Source: Butyrivibrio sp. UBA3740
Lineage (GTDB): Bacteria > Bacillota > Clostridia > Lachnospirales > Lachnospiraceae
DNA: 13,485 nucleotides
Reading direction: 5' to 3'
Assembly (NCBI GenBank): GCA_002372465.1
Contig: DFGW01000054.1
Span: forward strand, 1-13,485
The notes beneath the pieces were generated by a model. It searched no databases. It was not told where the DNA came from and worked only from the letters and a program-made list of their open reading frames with translations. The translations under genes were made by a program, and so were the position numbers. Positions 1 to 5,763 of the stretch are shown here, one piece after another (positions within the stretch are counted from its first letter, which is position 1; every line of letters begins with the position of its first letter).

Positions 1-310
1 TTTCTCCATGCAGACCTTCGTTGTTAAGCTGGCATCAGGTATATCAGCTCTTATAGCAGCTCTTGCGCTTCAGATCCTTGCACTTAGTAATGATACTGAG
101 GAGGCTGCCACAGCAGTTGACTACTCCCTTGGTGTTAGCGCAGCGCAGAAGATGGGTCTTAGAATGACTATGACGATTATTCCGATTATTGGTCTTGTAT
201 TTGCTATTTTCTGGTTCAAGAAAAAGTACATCTTAAATGATGAGAAGTTAAAAGAGATTTCTGTAGCACTGGTTCAAAGAAAGTCAGCTGAGTTAAACGA
301 AAGGAGCTAA
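1..310 (+). CDS. GPH/MelB-type sugar:cation symporter, C-terminal fragment
   Basis: This is the last ~103 codons of a gene that starts upstream; the frame is open from base 2. The fragment has a hydrophobic segment near its start (SGISALIAALALQILALS) and another near its end (IIPIIGLVFAIFWF). A cytoplasmic tail with KKKYILNDEKLKEI follows. The last transmembrane helix followed by a K-Y-x-L-x-D/E-x-K-x-x-E-I tail is typical of the glycoside-pentoside-hexuronide:cation symporter family (MelB, XynB and relatives), which import sugars or small oligosaccharides with Na+ or H+ across the cytoplasmic membrane. The substrate cannot be read from this piece. Its final codons carry the ribosome binding site (AAAGGAG) of the next gene, so the two are probably cotranscribed and translationally coupled. 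The nearby AraC and GH16 genes fit a polysaccharide-use locus. Confidence 0.75.
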   Translation, partial: FSMQTFVVKLASGISALIAALALQILALSNDTEEAATAVDYSLGVSAAQKMGLRMTMTIIPIIGLVFAIFWFKKKYILNDEKLKEISVALVQRKSAELNERS

Positions 311-312
311 AT

Positions 313-921
313 ATGAAGTCTGAAGTTATCGTTATCGGTACTAATCAGGATTGTACTGAGAAAGCACTTAATCTTACAGAAGAATTTGCTGCCAGCCTTC
401 CTAAAAAGGGACAGATGAGATTGCACCTTCTGGCAGAGGAGATGATGAATCTGTTCCGCTCTATAACAGGGGAGATGGAGGCAGAATATTGGATTGAGAA
501 TAACGGCGACAAATATGCTCTTCATCTTGATACAGAAACTATCATGTATTCCAAGAAAAGAAGTGAGCTCATGGAGCTTTCTTCAAAAAAAGAAAATGCT
601 GCAGCAAAGGGAGTTATCGGCAAGATCAGGGAAGCTTTTGAGCTGGCTCTTTTGCCTGAGGATGAGAGAGATGCCATGGCTTCTCATCATGCCATGCTGG
701 GATTTGCTGATCCTACATCATTTTCCGCAGCATCCGGTGACAATGAATTCTGGAAGATGAGTGATTACATCTCAGGAGTTGAGAACAGTGAAGATATGGA
801 ATTTGCACAGGAGGCAAAGGATGAACTTGAAAAATCCATCATTGCCAACCTGGCTAAGGAAGTGACCATAGGAATCCGTGGCGGAAAAGTTTCCATGACC
901 GTTGAATGGACAGCTGAATAA
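313..921 (+). CDS. Conserved protein of unknown function, possibly GHKL-ATPase-like
   Basis: A 202-residue soluble protein with no signal peptide or membrane segment. It starts 2 bases after the symporter stop; its AAAGGAG site overlaps that gene's end, so the pair is one transcription unit. I do not recognise it firmly. Residues ~34-50 (GQMRLHLLAEEMMNLF) resemble the N-box helix of GHKL/HATPase_c folds as in RsbW-like kinases (RLxLxxEExxxN). The C-terminus (ANLAKEVTIGIRGGKVSMTV) could be the closing strands of that fold. The glycine-rich G1/G2 boxes are not evident, so if it is a GHKL relative its ATP site is degenerate. It is followed by a strong terminator inside the convergent regulator gene. 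The role is unknown; pairing with a sugar symporter suggests regulation or an accessory function, but this is inference. Confidence 0.7.
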   Translation: MKSEVIVIGTNQDCTEKALNLTEEFAASLPKKGQMRLHLLAEEMMNLFRSITGEMEAEYWIENNGDKYALHLDTETIMYSKKRSELMELSSKKENAAAKGVIGKIREAFELALLPEDERDAMASHHAMLGFADPTSFSAASGDNEFWKMSDYISGVENSEDMEFAQEAKDELEKSIIANLAKEVTIGIRGGKVSMTVEWTAE

Positions 922-931
922 AAGAATTAGA

Positions 932-1678
932 TCAGATTTCTTCCTCTGTACCTTTCCAATGAGTACCGTAGTACATACTGCGGTACTTTTTTGGTGTCAG
1001 ATTTGTCTCTTCCTGGAAGAGCTTGATGAAGTGACTCTGGGAGGAAAAGGACAGGTAGGAAGCTATCTCCACCATGGAAAAATCGCTGAATCTAAGCAGA
1101 TTCTTGGCTTTTTCAATCTTGACCTTTCTGATGTAATCGCTGGCTGAGATGCTCATCTCGCTCTTAAAGAGCCTTGAGATGTAGCTGGTGGAATTACCAC
1201 AGGCCTTTGCCAGATCTTCAATAGTGATTCTCTCCTTGATATGGGCATAGATGTAGTTGATGCACTCGGATATGGGCCTTGAAAGAGCAGAGTTCTGCTT
1301 AAGCATGTTCATTCTTTTTGTGTAGTCGATGACCATCTTGTTGTGCCATTCTTCAATTTCTTTTTCGGAAAAGAGATAATCCAGCTTTTGAATGTAATAA
1401 TCGCTGAGCCTGAAGGACATCTCCATCTCCATGCCGTTTTCTGTACAAATTCTGGAAACCAGCGCAGCCGTTACTACAAAGTGATATTTAAGGTTAAGGA
1501 CCGGATCCCGGGACAGAGTTCCAACCCCTTCAGTCTCTAAAAATCTATGTTCATTACAGTTCTCCATGATGGCTTCGATCTCTCCGCCGGCAACCTGACG
1601 ATAGAACATAAGCTCATCGTTCTGGCTTCTGTGTATCATGTCCTTGTCTGTTAATAAAAGATTGGTTGAAATTGCCAT
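932..1678 (-). CDS. AraC-family transcriptional regulator
   Basis: A 248-residue protein starting MAISTNLLLTDKDMI. The start at 1678 has an AAAAGAGG site 6 bases upstream; an in-frame ATG at 1720 has no such site and was not chosen. The last ~100 residues form the two helix-turn-helix units of AraC/XylS proteins: first ITIEDLAKACGNSTSYISRLF, then the second with FSMVEIASYLSFSSQSHFIKLF and the family's closing pattern TPKKYR. The N-terminal ~140 residues hold no cupin or sensor domain I can name; they probably bind a ligand or dimerise, as in YesN-like regulators. The gene is divergent from the GH16 glucanase gene, with a dyad-rich region between them, so it most likely controls that gene and itself. 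Its 3' end meets the symporter operon tail to tail with a 10-base gap. Confidence 0.88.
   Translation of the reverse strand: MAISTNLLLTDKDMIHRSQNDELMFYRQVAGGEIEAIMENCNEHRFLETEGVGTLSRDPVLNLKYHFVVTAALVSRICTENGMEMEMSFRLSDYYIQKLDYLFSEKEIEEWHNKMVIDYTKRMNMLKQNSALSRPISECINYIYAHIKERITIEDLAKACGNSTSYISRLFKSEMSISASDYIRKVKIEKAKNLLRFSDFSMVEIASYLSFSSQSHFIKLFQEETNLTPKKYRSMYYGTHWKGTEEEI
962..992 (+). terminator. Rho-independent terminator of the symporter operon
   Basis: Inverted repeat with arms AGTACCG (962-968) and CGGTACT (981-987). Pairing extends inward to about 11-12 bp with one G-T wobble and a very small loop, followed immediately by six T on the + strand. It lies 41 bases after the stop at 921. 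It is inside the last codons of the convergent AraC gene, so it is also coding sequence. On the minus strand there is no downstream T-run, so it should not end the araC transcript. Confidence 0.8.
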
Positions 1679-1710
1679 AATATGCCTCTTTTCTGTTATT
1701 TTCAAACCAA

Positions 1711-1719
1711 AGTATAACA
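1711..1719 (-). promoter_or_regulatory. Candidate extended -10 promoter of the araC-type gene
   Basis: On the minus strand TGTTATACT reads as an extended -10 box (TG-n-TATACT). It would place the transcription start near 1704, about 25 bases before the chosen start codon. No good -35 is seen; the -35 position falls on the left arm of the dyad at 1732-1742, consistent with autoregulation. Confidence 0.4.
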
Positions 1720-1731
1720 TTATTTTTCAAT

Positions 1732-1783
1732 AATACCATATCTGTGCATGAAAATTATAATTTTATGTCATGGATATGGTATT
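1732..1783. promoter_or_regulatory. Large AT-rich dyad, likely operator between the araC-type gene and the GH16 gene
   Basis: Arms AATACCATATC (1732-1742) and GATATGGTATT (1773-1783) are exact inverted repeats of 11 bp. Their centre at 1757.5 is also the centre of a perfect 14-bp palindrome, AAAATTATAATTTT (1751-1764). The flanks between arms and core do not match. The position between divergent genes, over the araC -35 region, suggests a protein-binding site, most simply for the AraC protein itself. The core also contains TATAAT on both strands, but without a convincing -35. Confidence 0.55.
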
Positions 1784-1796
1784 TTTTCTTTCCTTT

Positions 1797-1857
1797 TGGT
1801 ATAGATTTTGTTTCAAAGTGATTAAGATATGGACTTAACAAATGCAGTTTATAGAAT
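1797..1857 (+). promoter_or_regulatory. Candidate activator boxes and -10 of the GH16 gene
   Basis: TGGTAT recurs at 1797-1802, exactly 20 bp after the TGGTAT inside the dyad's right arm (1777-1782). GATATGG recurs at 1826-1832. A -10-like TATAGA (1850-1855; TAGAAT overlaps it at 1852-1857) lies 30 bases before the start codon. No good -35 precedes it; the GATATGG box sits where a -35 would be. This layout suits activator-dependent transcription. A ribosome site AAGGAG is at 1873-1878. The boxes are seen; their role is inferred. Confidence 0.35.
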
Positions 1858-1884
1858 TTTTAGAAATTGGGTAAGGAGTAGTCT

Positions 1885-4800
1885 ATGAGAAAGTTTTTGA
1901 TCAGAAAATCAGCAGTAGCAGCCATGTCTGTAGCAACTGCAGTGGCTATGCTTCCATCAAATGTTCTGGCTCAGAACGAAGGCGCAGGCAGCCAGATACC
2001 TGAATCAGGTGTGGATGAGAGCTACAACCTTGTCTGGGAGGACGAGTTTGATGGTGGATACCTTGATACAGACAGCTGGAACGTAGAGACACATGAACCC
2101 GGCTGGGTAAATTCAGAGCTTCAGAGATACACCTCTTTGGATGAGGGCAACATTGAGGTAAGCGACGGAACTCTTAAGATCAAACCTCATGTAACTGAAG
2201 CAGAGACTGAGGATGAGCAGCAGGAGCTGGAAGAGGAAACACAGGAAACTCCTGAAGCAGAAGTTACAGAAGTAAGTACAGATTTCACTGTAAGTGAAGA
2301 GTATGAAACTGAAACAGCTGCCATCCAGGTTAACTTTGGTAAAGTTGGAGATTCTGCTGAGGGAGTAGCAAAGGCTACAGTAGCTCTTTTTGATATCTCG
2401 CTTACTGATGAAGAGGGCAATGAACTTCTTCAGGATACAGGCTTTGAAAATGGAGGATGGTATGTGGGTATTACCTCTCCTGCAGCAGGAAGCTATGAAT
2501 TTGCTGGCGGGAAAGCGATCCTTACAATTGATGCTTCAGGTGATGCCAACTGGAATTATCAGCTTCAGCAAAGCAATCTTAACTTAAAAGCAGGAAACTA
2601 CCACTTCACAGTAAAGGCAACTTCAAATGCTGACAGAGCAGTTGAGGTAAGTCTTTTGGATCCCGCCAACAATTACCACTGGTATGGCGGAACTACCGCT
2701 ACGATAAAAGGAAGTGCAATTTCGGGTGGATCGGGGGCATCATCCTCATCAGCCTCATCGGGGAAGGCTGGTGAGATCACCTCCGGACGTATCACAACCC
2801 AGGGAAAACACGATTTTACATATGGACGATTTGAAGCAAGGGCCAAGGTTCCGGCAGGACAGGGTTATCTTCCTGCATTCTGGCTCATGGCTACAGACGA
2901 AGGACTTTACGGTCAGTGGCCAAAGTGTGGTGAGATCGACATCATGGAGGTTATGGGACAGAACACTTCCAAGTCCTATCACACAATCCATTACGGATAC
3001 AGCCAAGGAACAGGCCACAAGGAGAACCAGGGGTCTAAGGTGATTGAAGACAACGGTTATTCCAATGACTTCCACACCTACGCTGTAGAGTGGGATCCTG
3101 GAAAGATCACATGGTTCGTGGATGATGAGCCGGTTTATGAGACCAGTGACTGGTACACAGGAACTGATGATGACAATCAGGTTACATATCCTGCACCCTT
3201 TGATCAGAACTTCTATGTAATCCTCAATCTTGCAGTAGGAGGAAGCTGGGTAGGCTATCCTGACGAGGATACATACTCACACATGAATGATGATGCTTAC
3301 GAGATTGATTATGTAAAGGTTTATCAGAGATCTGCTGAGGCTTATGAGAAGATGGAGAGCGAGGCAACAAGGCCTGAAGCTGCTCCTGTAACCTTCAGGG
3401 AAGCTGATGAGAGCGGCAACTATGTAAACAATAGTGATTTTAGTCAGGATATCGGCATTGACGGATCAGCAGATGCTGATAAGGATAACTGGAAGTTCCA
3501 CACTGAATCTGACGCATCAGGCGCTACCTATGCACTTTCAGAGGAAGGAATCACCATCACTCCTGACAAGGTAGGTTCTCAGACATATTCAATCCAGCTC
3601 AAGCAGGAAAATGTTCCTATGTATAAGGGCTGGGAGTACGAGCTTTCCTTTGATGCATATTCCACAGAGGAAAGAGATATCGTAGTAGATATCGAAGGTC
3701 CTGACAGAGGCTGGATCAGATACTTCAACGACACAACTGTTACAGTTGGCACTCAGAAACAGACCTATACTCTGGATTTCACCATGAACGAGAAGACTGA
3801 TGCCAACGGCTCTTTGGAGTTCAACCTTGGTAAGCAGGCATCAACAGCGCCTGTAACCATCGACAATGTAAGACTTGTACATAAGTCCGGTGAAGAAGTT
3901 AAGGAAGAGGGCATAAAGGTAATAAGACCTGACGGAAACTACATCTACAACGGATCCTTTGACCAGGGTGAAAAGAGACTTGGCTACTGGGAGATCGATG
4001 AAGAAGACAAGGCAAATGTTTCCGTAACAAATCAGGGAACAAACAGAGAACTTAAGGTTGTTGTTCCTGAAGGAAAGACAGTAAAGATAAGACAGAGTAA
4101 TCTTGCACCTATCAACAAGGGAACCTACGATTTAAGCTTTAATGCAAGATGCGCAGATGCCGCAGGCAGTAACGGGCTTAGCGTAATAGTTTCAGGCAAG
4201 GAATTTGCACCGGAACTTGGAGGAGAGAATGCGAAATATTCCAAGAAGATCAGCTTCGAAGAAAATAACACAAGGGAAAGCTCCTATGTTGAGATCCTGT
4301 TCAAAGAGCCAGGTACCTACTTCCTTGACAATCTGTTCCTGACAGAGTCAGCTCTTTTAAAGAACGGTTCCTTCGATGCAGGAATTGCAAGTTTCTCACC
4401 TTACATCGACGGAGCAGCAAAGGCCAACTATGTCATCGATAACATGAATGGCAACGATCATACCTTTGCCATCACAATTGAGAATACAGGCAGTGGTCAG
4501 GACTGGTACATTCAGCTTAACCAGGATGGAATCACTCTTGAGGAGGGCAAGAGCTACAAGCTTTCCTTCAGAGTAAAGTCTACCCTTGAGAGAACTATCA
4601 AATACTGCATGCAGCAGTTTGAGGGCAACTGGACCAACTACAGCAACACAGGAAACATCCAGGTTGGACCACAGTGGCAGACTGTTGAAGCTCAGTTCAA
4701 GATGGAGAATCCAACAGATACAGCTTCAAGATTTAACATTACTATGGGTGCTGTAGACGGCGTAGCTATTACTGAAAAGCATGATATTTACATTGATGAC

Positions 4801-5172
4801 ATCGAACTTATCGAGATAGATGAAGCCCAGCCGGGAACAGGTGAGGGTGGCGAAACACCTCAGCCCGGAACAGGCGAAGGTGGAGAAGTCATTGAACCGG
4901 GAACTGGAGAAGGCGGAGAGCCTGTTGTGCCGACCCCGGGTGAAGGCGGAGAAGTCATTGAACCAGGAACTGGAGAAGGCGGAGAAGTCGTTGAGCCCGG
5001 AACAGGCGAAGGTGGAGAAGTTGTTGAGCCTTCAGTTCCTTCAGTGCCACTTACACCTGCAAAGCCGGCACCTGTAGTTGTTGCAGTTCAGAAGGCTGTT
5101 AAGGCAGTTGTTAAGACTGTTGCCAGGGTAGTGACAAAAGTTATCAGATCCATTTTCAGGTTATTCTGGTAA
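1885..5172 (+). CDS. Secreted multimodular GH16 beta-glucanase (laminarinase/lichenase type) with CBM4/9-like modules
   Basis: 1095 residues; AAGGAG lies 6 bases before the ATG. A Sec signal peptide occupies 1-29 (basic MRKFLIRK, hydrophobic core, cleavage likely after VLA). The GH16 catalytic domain is split: N-terminal strands at ~46-101 (LVWEDEFDG, GNIEVSDGTLKIKP) and the rest at ~298-483 (SGRITTQGKHDFTYGRFEAR, LPAFWLM, GEIDIMEVMG, WYTG, LNLAVGGSW, DYVKVYQR). The catalytic ExDxxE is E350 (nucleophile), D352 and E355 (acid/base), with the bulged spacing of laminarinases. The insert (~102-297) has acidic and Ser/Gly linkers around a CBM4/9-like module in permuted order. Three further CBM4/9-like modules span ~512-666, ~684-821 and ~823-977. 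They are followed by six 11-residue repeats (982-1047), a Pro-rich stretch and a cationic helix (1062-1095). It probably cleaves beta-1,3 or mixed beta-1,3/1,4-glucan outside the cell. The exact substrate is inferred from family only. Confidence 0.92.
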   Translation: MRKFLIRKSAVAAMSVATAVAMLPSNVLAQNEGAGSQIPESGVDESYNLVWEDEFDGGYLDTDSWNVETHEPGWVNSELQRYTSLDEGNIEVSDGTLKIKPHVTEAETEDEQQELEEETQETPEAEVTEVSTDFTVSEEYETETAAIQVNFGKVGDSAEGVAKATVALFDISLTDEEGNELLQDTGFENGGWYVGITSPAAGSYEFAGGKAILTIDASGDANWNYQLQQSNLNLKAGNYHFTVKATSNADRAVEVSLLDPANNYHWYGGTTATIKGSAISGGSGASSSSASSGKAGEITSGRITTQGKHDFTYGRFEARAKVPAGQGYLPAFWLMATDEGLYGQWPKCGEIDIMEVMGQNTSKSYHTIHYGYSQGTGHKENQGSKVIEDNGYSNDFHTYAVEWDPGKITWFVDDEPVYETSDWYTGTDDDNQVTYPAPFDQNFYVILNLAVGGSWVGYPDEDTYSHMNDDAYEIDYVKVYQRSAEAYEKMESEATRPEAAPVTFREADESGNYVNNSDFSQDIGIDGSADADKDNWKFHTESDASGATYALSEEGITITPDKVGSQTYSIQLKQENVPMYKGWEYELSFDAYSTEERDIVVDIEGPDRGWIRYFNDTTVTVGTQKQTYTLDFTMNEKTDANGSLEFNLGKQASTAPVTIDNVRLVHKSGEEVKEEGIKVIRPDGNYIYNGSFDQGEKRLGYWEIDEEDKANVSVTNQGTNRELKVVVPEGKTVKIRQSNLAPINKGTYDLSFNARCADAAGSNGLSVIVSGKEFAPELGGENAKYSKKISFEENNTRESSYVEILFKEPGTYFLDNLFLTESALLKNGSFDAGIASFSPYIDGAAKANYVIDNMNGNDHTFAITIENTGSGQDWYIQLNQDGITLEEGKSYKLSFRVKSTLERTIKYCMQQFEGNWTNYSNTGNIQVGPQWQTVEAQFKMENPTDTASRFNITMGAVDGVAITEKHDIYIDDIELIEIDEAQPGTGEGGETPQPGTGEGGEVIEPGTGEGGEPVVPTPGEGGEVIEPGTGEGGEVVEPGTGEGGEVVEPSVPSVPLTPAKPAPVVVAVQKAVKAVVKTVARVVTKVIRSIFRLFW
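4828..5025 (+). repeat. Six tandem 33-bp units encoding an EPGTGEGGEVV-type linker
   Basis: Six consecutive 33-bp units encode 11-residue repeats: QPGTGEGGETP, QPGTGEGGEVI, EPGTGEGGEPV, VPTPGEGGEVI, EPGTGEGGEVV, EPGTGEGGEVV. The fourth unit is diverged. The DNA units differ at many silent positions, so this is not a very recent expansion. The encoded stretch is acidic, Gly/Pro-rich and probably unstructured, a spacer between the binding modules and the C-terminal cationic helix. Confidence 0.9.
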
Positions 5173-5263
5173 TTAAATACCTTTCGATGCTAACTTAGCT
5201 CGTTTCAATTTCATAATTTCATAAGATAGCAACACGTTCCCCTAAACGTAAGTTGCAGCGGAC

Positions 5264-5292
5264 CCGGTCAGTGCTAGGCGCTGGCCGGTTTT
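5264..5292 (+). terminator. Probable rho-independent terminator after the GH16 gene
   Basis: Stem CCGGTCAGTGC (5264-5274) pairs with GCGCTGGCCGG (5278-5288) with two G-T wobbles and a TAG loop, followed by TTTT and then GCGTTTG. It is 92 bases past the GH16 stop. The T-run is short but the stem is GC-rich. The 5173-5423 gap otherwise holds only the candidate promoter of the next gene and an imperfect AAAGGT/ACCTTT inverted repeat (5315-5348). Confidence 0.6.
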
Positions 5293-5330
5293 GCGTTTGT
5301 GATTTTGAGATTCTAAAGGTCCACTTTTCA

Positions 5331-5359
5331 TTGAAAAAAAGCACCTTTTGTAGTATTCT
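5331..5359 (+). promoter_or_regulatory. Candidate sigma-A promoter for the zf-HC2/polA operon
   Basis: TTGAAA (5331-5336), a 17-bp spacer, then TATTCT (5354-5359). A start near 5366 would give a leader of about 58 bases. A perfect TATAAT is present at 5415-5420, but it lies too close to the start codon to serve as a normal promoter and has no -35. Confidence 0.45.
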
Positions 5360-5423
5360 ATATGTTGTAGAATTAGATACAAATTCGCCAGAAATATACA
5401 CAAGATGTAGAAGATATAATGGT

Positions 5424-5750
5424 ATGATGACATGTAAGGATGCTGAAAAGTTAATCCCGGAGTTTTTGGACGATGACCTGGACAATCAGGAACTGTCGGA
5501 CTTCCTTAGCCATATAGACAGTTGTCCGGAGTGCAAGGAGGAACTGACCATTCAGTTTCTGGTTCGTGTGGGTATGCAAAGACTTGAGGATGGTAATACC
5601 TTCAATCTGAGCAGGGAACTGGAGCATCTTTTAAGTGATTCCAAAAAGCGCCTTCATGTTCGCAAGTATCTGGTAATGACCAGCTATATTCTGGAGATTG
5701 CGGTAGCAGCGCTTTTGGCAATATGTCTTTTACTGGCAATAGCACTCTAA
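5424..5750 (+). CDS. Orphan zf-HC2 (anti-sigma-like) zinc-finger protein with C-terminal membrane anchor
   Basis: 108 residues from the ATG at 5424 (a second ATG follows directly). A longer open frame reaches back to 5253, but that part covers the terminator region and looks non-coding. The N-terminus has the putative zinc ligands of the anti-sigma zinc-finger fold: C4, H30, C34, C37 in HIDSCPEC (H-x3-C-x2-C), after the helix AEKLIPEFLDDDLD. Such folds usually clamp an ECF sigma factor. Residues ~83-107 form one hydrophobic segment ending at the last residue (IAVAALLAICLLLAIAL), so there is no extracytoplasmic sensor domain. No sigma gene adjoins it. The ribosome site is poor. It ends 13 bases before polA, whose AAGGGG site overlaps its stop codon, so the two are coupled. 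The target is unknown. Confidence 0.8.
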   Translation: MMTCKDAEKLIPEFLDDDLDNQELSDFLSHIDSCPECKEELTIQFLVRVGMQRLEDGNTFNLSRELEHLLSDSKKRLHVRKYLVMTSYILEIAVAALLAICLLLAIAL

Positions 5751-5763
5751 GGGGAATACTTTT

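Noticed and set aside
902..1147. Open frame of 81 codons on the + strand
   Set aside because: It runs antisense to the well-supported araC-type gene, crosses the terminator hairpin, and its sequence resembles no protein.
1721..1884. Catabolite-response (cre) site upstream of the glucanase gene
   Set aside because: No TGWNANCGNTNWCA-like sequence with a central CG was found in this gap.
2755..3075. Minus-strand frames opposite the GH16 gene (also 2187-2420)
   Set aside because: They lie opposite strongly conserved catalytic-domain codons and show no protein features of their own.
4820..5077. 85-codon + strand frame with repeated Glu/Lys-rich units
   Set aside because: It is a frame shadow of the 33-bp linker repeat in the GH16 gene; its regularity comes from that repeat.
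5253..5423. Longer N-terminus for the zf-HC2 protein
   Set aside because: The region contains the terminator hairpin and candidate promoter, and the added residues look random; the domain starts right after the ATG at 5424.
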